Source of the DNA: Methanoculleus sp. UBA208
GTDB lineage: Archaea > Halobacteriota > Methanomicrobia > Methanomicrobiales > Methanoculleaceae
NCBI RefSeq assembly: GCF_002498065.1
Contig: NZ_DAFZ01000091.1
Span: 1 to 5,771 of the forward strand
DNA: 5,771 nt
Direction: 5' to 3'
In this document: positions 1 to 4,443 of the stretch, piece after piece
How the letters are laid out: every line of letters starts with the position of its first letter
Position numbering within the stretch: position 1 is the first letter of the stretch
Position numbers and translations under genes: made by a program
The notes under the pieces: generated by a model
The model's database searches: none
The model's input: the letters and a program-made list of their open reading frames with translations, nothing else
What the model was told of the DNA's origin: nothing

Positions 1-356
1 TCCCAGCGCATCTTAACGCAGGAGTAGTTCGTGAGCCCCTCCTCCGCCATCCGCTCGCTGAGGACGGAGAGCATGCCTCCCGATGGGTCGAGGGCGGTCA
101 CGTGTGCGGCGGTCCGGGCCATCGGCACGGCAAGCCTCCCCGTCCCGGCACCCATGTCGAGCACGGTGTCTCCGGCCGCGAGATCCAGGATCGCGAGTTC
201 GTGCTCGGTCGCCTTCTTCTCGTCGCGGGTGACCCGGCGGTAGGCGGCGGCGCGCCTGTCCCAGTGGGCGGCGGGGTCGCGGTCTTTTTCGGCACGTTCG
301 GACGAACCAGCATGCAGGGCTTTCCAGAGCTCGTTCCAGTCGATGATCCGGTGCAT
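1..356 (-). CDS. Class I SAM-dependent methyltransferase, 3' end beyond window
   Basis: The 118 visible residues are the N-terminal part of a Rossmann-fold methyltransferase that would transfer a methyl group from S-adenosylmethionine; the substrate cannot be told. Motif I, the glycine-rich SAM loop, is VLDMGAGTGRLA at residues 65-76. The strand-2 acidic residue expected to bind the SAM ribose is D90 in VTALDPSGGML. A helical N-terminal extension (about residues 1-60, rich in W, R, K and E, with HWDRRAAAYR at 31-40) precedes the fold. The reading frame is open to the window edge, so the catalytic and substrate-binding half is not seen. The ATG at 356 is chosen because GAGAGG lies 7 nt upstream and the fold begins at the expected distance. 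The gene lies 58 nt downstream of the DUF523-DUF1722 gene on the same strand, so co-transcription is possible but not shown. Confidence 0.88.
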   Translation of the reverse strand, partial: MHRIIDWNELWKALHAGSSERAEKDRDPAAHWDRRAAAYRRVTRDEKKATEHELAILDLAAGDTVLDMGAGTGRLAVPMARTAAHVTALDPSGGMLSVLSERMAEEGLTNYSCVKMRW

Positions 357-363
357 GGTTCTT

Positions 364-369
364 CCTCTC
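364..369 (-). promoter_or_regulatory. Ribosome binding site of the methyltransferase
   Basis: The minus strand reads GAGAGG, then 7 nt, then ATG at 356. This supports ATG 356 as the start and translation from a leadered mRNA, which fits co-transcription with the upstream gene better than a leaderless start. Confidence 0.6.
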
Positions 370-414
370 TTCGCGAAATATCATAAGCGCTCGCTCGCGG
401 CAGCAGGGCTGCAA

Positions 415-1419
415 TTACGATGCCGGGTCCTCTCTGTTATTCCAGACGTCCCGTCCGCGATCGGTAACATCCCCCGGCAGATCTACGAGTTCGGCGGGGT
501 ATGGAGCGAAGAACGATTGGTTCATCAGGTATGGCTCCCCGAACCTGATCACCCAGGACCGGAGCAGGTTTCGGGGTTCGGCCAGCGTAGCGTGGCCGTT
601 TTTATAGCGGTCGATCAGCCTGATGCAGTACGCTCTCTCCTCGTCTGAGATGCGGTCGCTGAAGTATCCAAGGGTATGCAGGAGAACGTTGACGTTGCCG
701 GTATACCGGGGAGCCCGCGCGAGCGCCGCACAGAGCATCCGACGATACCGGAGAAACAGTTCTTTCGGTTCAACCGTTGCCCGGGATGCGACAAGCCTTC
801 CCATCTCCCGCAGCATCTTCTGGCTGCAGGCGAGCAGGAGGAGCTTGTTGTTCGCATGGAACTGCACGAGGGCATGGGGGTCCCGGGTTGCTTCGACACC
901 CCGGAACGCCGCCAGGGTAAAGACCCCGGAGAGAAAATGGTCCCGGATACGTGTATTGTTCAGGCGGAGTTCGTCCTCAACGGGAAGTTCCGGGTACCGC
1001 TTCAGCACCTCGCGGGCGAAGAAGCCTGCGGACTTTGCTATCGCCGTGGACTTCTCCATCGACGGATACACCCGGACGTTCCGGGTTCCCGAGGTGGGGG
1101 AGCCGCCTTTCAGGATAAAGCCGTCGACAGGGGGGAGTGCATCAAGAAACCGGGCTGCGAAGGCGGACATCTCCTCCGTAACGTCCCGCCCGGTAGCGGG
1201 CTGCACGAGGCGATCGGAGCCGTCTATCCGCACGATCCTGACGGTTGAGCGGGGGATGCCGAGCCCGATCTCGACCTCCGGGCAGACCGGGATGCAGTCG
1301 GCGTACTCCCTCAGGTGTGCCACCGTGGGGGAGGGTATCTTCGAGCCGTCGTAGCGGCACGGGTCGAACTCGATGCAGCGGCTGACGACGAGGCGGGGTC
1401 GCGGGTATTCCCGGGTCAT
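415..1419 (-). CDS. Fused DUF523 (TudS-like) - DUF1722 (YbgA-like) protein
   Basis: A 334-residue two-domain protein, a normal length for this fusion. The N-terminal DUF523 domain (about 8-150) shows VVSRC at 11-15, CRYDG at 21-25, PVCPEVEIGLG at 44-54 and GFILKGGSPTSG at 100-111. The C-terminal DUF1722/YbgA domain (about 185-325) shows a FHANNKLLLLA stretch, NVLLHTLGYF and a terminal PYLMNQSFFAPYPAEL. DUF523 includes thiouracil desulfidase (TudS), where three cysteines hold a [4Fe-4S] cluster that removes sulfur from thiouracil. Here C15 and C46 match the first two, but the usual SPSCG motif reads SPTSG, with S110 at the third cysteine position. C21 and C42 are extra cysteines. The desulfidase function is therefore uncertain, and the DUF1722 role is not known to me. 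No Shine-Dalgarno precedes ATG 1419, but a TATA-like box about 28 nt upstream suggests a leaderless mRNA. Confidence 0.9.
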   Translation of the reverse strand: MTREYPRPRLVVSRCIEFDPCRYDGSKIPSPTVAHLREYADCIPVCPEVEIGLGIPRSTVRIVRIDGSDRLVQPATGRDVTEEMSAFAARFLDALPPVDGFILKGGSPTSGTRNVRVYPSMEKSTAIAKSAGFFAREVLKRYPELPVEDELRLNNTRIRDHFLSGVFTLAAFRGVEATRDPHALVQFHANNKLLLLACSQKMLREMGRLVASRATVEPKELFLRYRRMLCAALARAPRYTGNVNVLLHTLGYFSDRISDEERAYCIRLIDRYKNGHATLAEPRNLLRSWVIRFGEPYLMNQSFFAPYPAELVDLPGDVTDRGRDVWNNREDPAS

Positions 1420-1443
1420 GGGGCATCACGATGCGGCGGGATG

Positions 1444-1451
1444 CATATGAA
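1444..1451 (-). promoter_or_regulatory. Possible TATA box for the DUF523-DUF1722 gene
   Basis: The minus strand reads TTCATATG, centred about 28 nt before ATG 1419, in an otherwise G+C-rich spacer. Archaeal TATA boxes lie about 26 nt before the transcription start, so the mRNA would begin at or next to the ATG. The match to the consensus is only moderate. Confidence 0.35.
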
Positions 1452-1642
1452 TCCTTCTGGTGGTGGGAGCGGGTATGTGCCGAACCGTACCCTCCAGACC
1501 CCGGCAGGCTTGCTCCCGAACGCCACCTTCACGGCCCTGCGGCGCGACTCTCCTTGTGTGGCGGTCGGCCTTGAGAAGCACGATCTCCCGATGCATGTCC
1601 GGATGGGCGCCCGGGCCGGTTCTTCGCTGTATCCCCGGAACC

Positions 1643-1650
1643 CTTATCCG
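1643..1650 (+). promoter_or_regulatory. Possible TATA box for the flavoprotein gene
   Basis: CTTATCCG-type A/T-containing stretch (CTTAT at 1643-1647) whose centre is about 27 nt before ATG 1673, with no Shine-Dalgarno between it and the start. The position suits a leaderless archaeal promoter, but the match to the TATA consensus is poor. Confidence 0.25.
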
Positions 1651-1672
1651 CCCGCTCGAAAGAGATCCAATC

Positions 1673-2266
1673 ATGAAGGTGCTTGGCATCAGCGGAAGCC
1701 CGAGGGCGAGGGGGAACACCGCCCGTCTCCTCGCGGAGGTTCTCCGCGGGGTCTCCGACGCAGGCGGCGAGGCGAGCGCCGTCAGTCTTTCCCGGTATGT
1801 TATCGCAGGCTGCGTCGGTTGCGAGCAGTGCAGGCGCGGCCTGACCTGCACCCGCTTCAACGACGGCATGACCATGCTGTACCCCCGCATCGCTGAAGCG
1901 GATGCGCTCGTTCTCGGCTCGCCCGTCTACCACTACAACGTCACCAGCCAGATGAAGGCGTTCATCGACCGGCTCTACGCCTTCTACGATTTCACCGATG
2001 AGCGTCCCCGGGGCTACTCCAGCCGCCTTGCGGACCGGAAGCGCAAGGCCGTGGTCTTCGCGGTGGGCGAGCAGGCGGACCCCGCCGACCTCGGCGTTGC
2101 GCTGGAGGCGCTCTCCCTGCCGCTCCGGCCGCTCGGGTATGAGGTGGTTTCCGAACTCCCGGTCCTCAACTGCTTTGAGCCGGGCATCGTCGGGGAGAGG
2201 AGAGAGGTGCTCGAGCAGGCGTACCGGTGCGGCCGGGACCTTGCGGCGGCTCTCTCCGGGGCCTGA
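1673..2266 (+). CDS. Isf-type iron-sulfur flavoprotein / NADPH-dependent FMN reductase family
   Basis: A 197-residue flavodoxin-fold protein expected to bind FMN and carry electrons in the cytoplasm. The FMN phosphate loop is GISGSPRARGNT at residues 5-16. A second flavin-binding segment is GSPVYHYNVTSQMKAFIDRL at 82-101. Between them lies the compact cysteine motif C47-x2-C50-x2-C53-x5-C59, the arrangement that holds a [4Fe-4S] cluster in methanogen iron-sulfur flavoprotein (Isf), where ferredoxin is the electron donor and O2 or H2O2 can be reduced. The length also matches Isf (about 190 residues). The DDM often found after the last cysteine in this family is NDGM here (64 onward: D64, G65, M66). 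ATG 1673 is chosen because the beta strand MKVLGISGS starts there directly; upstream in-frame codons give unlike sequence. Whether this is a true Isf or another flavodoxin-family oxidoreductase is open. It is transcribed alone, convergent with the UPF0210 gene. Confidence 0.88.
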   Translation: MKVLGISGSPRARGNTARLLAEVLRGVSDAGGEASAVSLSRYVIAGCVGCEQCRRGLTCTRFNDGMTMLYPRIAEADALVLGSPVYHYNVTSQMKAFIDRLYAFYDFTDERPRGYSSRLADRKRKAVVFAVGEQADPADLGVALEALSLPLRPLGYEVVSELPVLNCFEPGIVGERREVLEQAYRCGRDLAAALSGA

Positions 2267-2413
2267 TACGGCGGCCCGGTTTTCAGAATGTAGCGTTGAC
2301 CGGTTCGGTGGCGCTTCTTCTCCTATAGCCGGCTTTATGGCGTCGAGCATCGCGTCGGGAGGGGACGTCGCCATGTCCCGGGAACCAGGAGAAAAGGATC
2401 GAACCCCCAGCAC
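2267..2413. other. Convergent intergenic spacer
   Basis: This 147-nt spacer lies between the ends of two convergent genes. It holds short pyrimidine-rich stretches on the plus strand (CTTCTTCTCC at 2311-2320) that could help archaeal transcription termination, but no hairpin plus T-run. I see no gene in it. A tRNA T-loop-like stretch near 2395-2410 was examined and rejected. Confidence 0.4.
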
Positions 2414-3778
2414 TCAGTTCTTAAAACTGTGAATCGGTGCGGGAATCCGACCGCCGCGGTTTATGAAGTCGGCGCAGCCGAACCGGTTCACCCGTTGCAC
2501 CGGTGCGTGACCCAAAAGCCCGCCGTACTCGACGGTCTCGCCAATGTCCTTTCCTATCACCGGGATCAGCCGGACGGCGGTCGTTTTGTGGTTGATCATC
2601 CCGATCGCGGCCTCGTCCGCGATGATGCCCGATATCGTCGAGGCGGGTGTGTCGCCCGGAATCGCGATCATGTCGAGGCCGACCGAGCACACGCAGGTCA
2701 TCGCCTCGAGTTTCTCGATGGTGAGAGCGCCGCGGTTCACCGCATCGATCATCCCCCGGTCCTCGCTGACCGGGATGAACGCGCCCGAAAGCCCGCCGAC
2801 AAACGAGCTCGCCATGATCCCTCCTTTCTTCACCTGGTCGTTTAGGAGGGCAAGCGCGGCCGTCGTCCCCGGTGCACCGACCGATTCGAGCCCCATTTCT
2901 TCGAGGATCCCGGCGACGCTGTCCCCGACGGAGGGTGTGGGGGCAAGGGAGAGGTCGACGATCCCGAACGGGATCCCGAGCCTCTCCGACGCCTCCTGGG
3001 CGACGAGCTGGCCTGCACGGGTGACCTTGAAGGCCGTCCGCTTGACCGTCTCGCAGAGCACCTCGAAGTTCTCTCCCCGGACACCTTCGAGTGCGTTCTT
3101 GATGACCCCCGGGCCGCTTACGCCCACGTTGATGACCGCATCGCCCTCGGAGACGCCGTGAAACGCCCCGGCCATGAACGGGTTGTCGTCGGGGGCGTTG
3201 CAGAAGACGACCAGTTTCGTACAGCCAAGGGAGTTGTTCTCCTTCGTTGCCTCGGCCGTCTCCCGCACGATCTCCCCCATCAGTTTCACGGCGTCCATGT
3301 TGATCCCGGTCTTTGTAGAGCCGATGTTGACCGAGCTGCAGACCCTCCCGGTCGCGGCGAGCGCCGCCGGGATCGAGCGGATGAGGGCTTCGTCGGTCGG
3401 GGTCATGCCCTTTGAGACGATGGCCGAGTACCCCCCGAGGAAGTTGACCCCCGTATCCCGTGCGGCCCGATCCAGGGTCTCTGCGACCGCCACGAAGTCT
3501 TCGGGTGACCTGCAGGCCCGCCCGGCGACGAGCGCGATGGGGGTAACGGATATTCGCGTGTTCACGATCGGGATCCCGTAATCGAGCTCGATCTCCCTCC
3601 CGGTCGAGACGAGGTCTCTCGCGAGCCGGGTGATCTTGTCGTATATGTTCCGGTTCAGTGTATCGAGATCGGCGTCGCAGCAGTCAAGAAGGCTGATGCC
3701 GAGCGTGATCGTTCTCACGTCGAGCTTCTCCTGCTCGATCATCTTGTTGGTCTCGTTCACCTCGAGAATATTGATCAT
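2414..3778 (-). CDS. UPF0210 / DUF711 (PFL-like fold) family protein
   Basis: A 454-residue protein matching the whole UPF0210 family (often named 'PFL family protein'), whose usual length is about 450. Conserved blocks run in order: NFLGGYSAIVSKG at 112-124, VCSSVNIGSTKTGINMDAV at 146-164, LGCTKLVVFCNAPDDNPFMAG at 184-204, FHGV followed by VINVGVSGPG to 224, SVGDSVAGILEEMGLE at 283-298, GAPGTTAALALLNDQVKKGG at 301-320, CVCSVGLDMIAIPGDTPAS at 362-380, and a C-terminal RGGRIPAPIHSFKN. The fold resembles pyruvate formate-lyase, but the biochemical function is unknown to me. ATG 3778 is chosen because GAGGGG lies 4 nt upstream and MINILEVNE is a typical family start; the in-frame ATG at 3829 lies inside the upstream gene. 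It follows the UPF0237 gene with 8 nt between, a pairing seen widely in bacteria and archaea, which suggests that the ACT protein senses a ligand for it. Confidence 0.95.
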   Translation of the reverse strand: MINILEVNETNKMIEQEKLDVRTITLGISLLDCCDADLDTLNRNIYDKITRLARDLVSTGREIELDYGIPIVNTRISVTPIALVAGRACRSPEDFVAVAETLDRAARDTGVNFLGGYSAIVSKGMTPTDEALIRSIPAALAATGRVCSSVNIGSTKTGINMDAVKLMGEIVRETAEATKENNSLGCTKLVVFCNAPDDNPFMAGAFHGVSEGDAVINVGVSGPGVIKNALEGVRGENFEVLCETVKRTAFKVTRAGQLVAQEASERLGIPFGIVDLSLAPTPSVGDSVAGILEEMGLESVGAPGTTAALALLNDQVKKGGIMASSFVGGLSGAFIPVSEDRGMIDAVNRGALTIEKLEAMTCVCSVGLDMIAIPGDTPASTISGIIADEAAIGMINHKTTAVRLIPVIGKDIGETVEYGGLLGHAPVQRVNRFGCADFINRGGRIPAPIHSFKN

Positions 3779-3782
3779 GGAA

Positions 3783-3788
3783 CCCCTC
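3783..3788 (-). promoter_or_regulatory. Ribosome binding site of the UPF0210 gene
   Basis: The minus strand reads GAGGGG, 4 nt before ATG 3778. It overlaps the TGA stop of the UPF0237 gene (3787-3789), so ribosomes finishing the first gene are already at the second start. This decides ATG 3778 over the in-frame upstream ATG. Confidence 0.75.
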
Positions 3789-4059
3789 AGATGCGGTGCA
3801 TCTTCGTGAAGATGTCTTCCCGCTGGCACCGGATATTGACGCCGATTGCATCGCCGAGCTCGTCGAGTTCGGTCACCATCGCTGCATACGGTTTTGTTGA
3901 TCCGCCGGTATCGACGATCATCATCATGGTGAAGTAGCCCTGCACGATCGTCTGCGAGATGTCCTCGACATTGACCTGGTTGTCGGCAAGATACGTGCAG
4001 ACCTTCGCGATGATGCCGACGGCATCCTTCCCGACGACGGTAATGATTGTCTTGCTCAT
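3787..4059 (-). CDS. UPF0237 ACT-domain protein
   Basis: A 90-residue single-domain protein; UPF0237 members are about 90 residues. ACT domains are beta-alpha-beta-beta-alpha-beta folds that usually bind amino acids and control a partner. The first strand and loop are ITVVGKDAVGIIAKV at 6-20, where the G-x-D-x-x-G-I turn marks the usual ligand site. DISQTIVQGYFTMMMIVD at 33-50 is the family signature, and GVNIRCQREDIFTKMHRI closes the protein. It is the first gene of a two-gene operon with UPF0210. ATG 4059 is chosen because it gives the family length and AGGAGAG precedes it by 1 nt. An in-frame ATG at 4098 would add 13 residues (MPEEINTIQGQES); it lies about 31 nt after a TATA-like box, so a nearly leaderless longer form cannot be excluded. 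Confidence 0.92.
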   Translation of the reverse strand: MSKTIITVVGKDAVGIIAKVCTYLADNQVNVEDISQTIVQGYFTMMMIVDTGGSTKPYAAMVTELDELGDAIGVNIRCQREDIFTKMHRI

Positions 4060-4060
4060 G

Positions 4061-4067
4061 CTCTCCT
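4061..4067 (-). promoter_or_regulatory. Ribosome binding site of the UPF0237 gene
   Basis: The minus strand reads AGGAGAG followed by C and ATG 4059. The core GGAG is 3 nt from the start codon, shorter than usual but workable. It favours ATG 4059 over ATG 4098, which has no such motif. Confidence 0.6.
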
Positions 4068-4126
4068 GTCCCTGTATGGTATTGATCTCTTCCGGCATTA
4101 ATCCGATGAGGACGGCACCGGGGCAG

Positions 4127-4132
4127 TTTTAT
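4127..4132 (-). promoter_or_regulatory. Possible TATA box of the UPF0237-UPF0210 operon
   Basis: The minus strand reads ATAAAA in a G+C-rich context (GGATAAAACTG). A transcription start about 26 nt downstream would fall near 4103, giving a leader of about 44 nt before ATG 4059, which holds the ribosome binding site. It is the only A/T-rich stretch upstream of the operon start. Confidence 0.5.
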
Positions 4133-4149
4133 CCAGGGGGTGGGGGTGA

Positions 4150-4166
4150 TGCGGGACGGCCCCGCA
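4150..4166. repeat. Small G+C-rich hairpin
   Basis: TGCGGG and CCCGCA form a 6-bp stem around a 5-nt loop (ACGGC). No T-run follows on either strand, so it is not a clear terminator. It may be chance in G+C-rich DNA. Confidence 0.25.
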
Positions 4167-4265
4167 CGGGAGCGTGGGGTGGTTCACGGCGGTTCATGTC
4201 ATCGGTCGTTTGTATCCCGGGGCAGGTTGCCGGTACGGCGGGAATGCCGAGTCCGGGGTTCGCTC

Positions 4266-4287
4266 TAAGTTAACATAAGTTGACTTA
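4266..4287. repeat. Operator-like inverted repeat, copy 1
   Basis: Left arm TAAGTTAAC, centre ATAA, right arm GTTGACTTA. The arms pair with one mismatch (T for C at arm position 6). The centre is the same as in copy 4. Confidence 0.85.
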
Positions 4288-4305
4288 GAAGGGATGCACC
4301 GCCGC

Positions 4306-4327
4306 TATGTCAACACAGGTTGACTTA
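4306..4327. repeat. Operator-like inverted repeat, copy 2
   Basis: Left arm TATGTCAAC, centre ACAG, right arm GTTGACTTA. The arms pair with one mismatch (T for A at arm position 3). Confidence 0.85.
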
Positions 4328-4344
4328 CGCTCCCGTGTGATCGG

Positions 4345-4366
4345 TAAGTTCCGCCCGGTTGACTTA
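4345..4366. repeat. Operator-like inverted repeat, copy 3 (degenerate left arm)
   Basis: Left arm TAAGTTCCG, centre CCCG, right arm GTTGACTTA. Only the outer five bases TAAGT of the left arm match; the inner four do not. This is effectively one full half-site plus an outer remnant, yet it keeps the register of the array. Confidence 0.75.
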
Positions 4367-4383
4367 GAGACGGCAACCTCGTG

Positions 4384-4405
4384 TAAGTCAACATAAGTTG
4401 ACTTA
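4384..4405. repeat. Operator-like inverted repeat, copy 4 (perfect)
   Basis: Left arm TAAGTCAAC, centre ATAA, right arm GTTGACTTA: a perfect 9-bp inverted repeat. It ends 8 bp before the TATA box at 4414, so a protein bound here would reach the TFB recognition element and hinder assembly of the initiation complex. Confidence 0.9.
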
Positions 4406-4413
4406 CAGGGCAA

Positions 4414-4421
4414 CTTATATT
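4414..4421 (+). promoter_or_regulatory. TATA box of the Fic gene
   Basis: CTTATATT is the best TATA-like sequence in the window. Its centre is about 26-27 nt before ATG 4444, so transcription should start at or beside that ATG, giving a leaderless mRNA. This also argues against the in-frame TTG at 4420, which lies inside the box. Confidence 0.7.
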
Positions 4422-4443
4422 GTCGCAAAACGAATTATGCTAT

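Larger units (their letters stand above)
1420..1672. other. Divergent intergenic spacer, no convincing gene
   Basis: This 253-nt spacer separates two divergent genes. All six frames stay open for long stretches because the DNA is G+C-rich, but none of the translations resembles a protein family I know. Weak TATA-like boxes sit near both ends, as expected for two outward promoters. I see no RNA gene, repeat or mobile element in it. Its length exceeds what two leaderless promoters need, so it could hold a decayed gene or a small RNA, but nothing in the sequence shows this. Confidence 0.5.
4266..4405. promoter_or_regulatory. Tandem array of four 22-bp inverted repeats (putative operator)
   Basis: Four copies of the pattern TAAGTCAAC-N4-GTTGACTTA begin at 4266, 4306, 4345 and 4384, so the spacing is 40, 39 and 39 bp and the unlike spacers are 18, 17 and 17 bp. 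The right arm GTTGACTTA is identical in all four; the left arm varies. The array ends 8 bp before the TATA box of the Fic gene and is oriented with the perfect copy nearest the promoter. This is what a multi-site operator for a dimeric DNA-binding protein looks like. The winged-helix domain at the C-terminus of the adjacent Fic protein is the obvious candidate binder, though no binding is shown here. About 39.5 bp is not a whole number of helical turns, so successive sites do not lie on the same face of B-form DNA. Confidence 0.85.
4060..4443. other. Divergent intergenic region with operator-like array
   Basis: This 384-nt stretch separates the UPF0237 operon from the divergent Fic gene. It has two parts. 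The left part (about 4060-4265) is G+C-rich and holds the minus-strand promoter, ribosome binding site and a small hairpin. The right part (4266-4421) is A/T-richer and holds four inverted repeats and the Fic TATA box. I see no gene in it. Confidence 0.7.

Noticed and set aside
400..412. Terminator hairpin after the DUF523-DUF1722 gene (GCAGC-AGG-GCTGC)
   Set aside because: The stem is only 5 bp with a 3-nt loop and no T-run follows, so it is not a supportable terminator.
1416..1532. Small minus-strand gene (GTG start, 38 codons) ending in an ATGA overlap with the DUF523 gene
   Set aside because: The product resembles no family I know, the start has no ribosome binding site, and long open frames are common by chance in DNA this rich in G+C. 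The TATA-like box for the DUF523 gene also lies inside it.
1426..1890. Other long open frames overlapping the flavoprotein, DUF523, UPF0210 and Fic genes on either strand
   Set aside because: They are arginine- and proline-rich or otherwise low-quality translations typical of antisense or shifted frames in G+C-rich DNA, and each overlaps a gene with clear family motifs.
2390..2413. tRNA fragment suggested by a minus-strand TTCGATC T-loop-like sequence
   Set aside because: The bases either side would pair almost only as G-T, and no acceptor, anticodon or D arm is found at the right distances.
4266..4405. CRISPR array
   Set aside because: The units are fully palindromic, only 22 bp long, vary between copies, and are separated by just 17-18 bp. 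Their placement at a TATA box fits an operator better; no cas gene is near.
4266..4405. Replication origin iterons
   Set aside because: Four spaced inverted repeats could be iterons, but no replication initiator gene or clear unwinding element is present, and the repeats sit at a promoter of a gene coding for a winged-helix protein.
4420..4443. TTG 4420 as the Fic start codon
   Set aside because: It lies inside the TATA box and has no ribosome binding site; ATG 4444 is at the right distance for a leaderless transcript.
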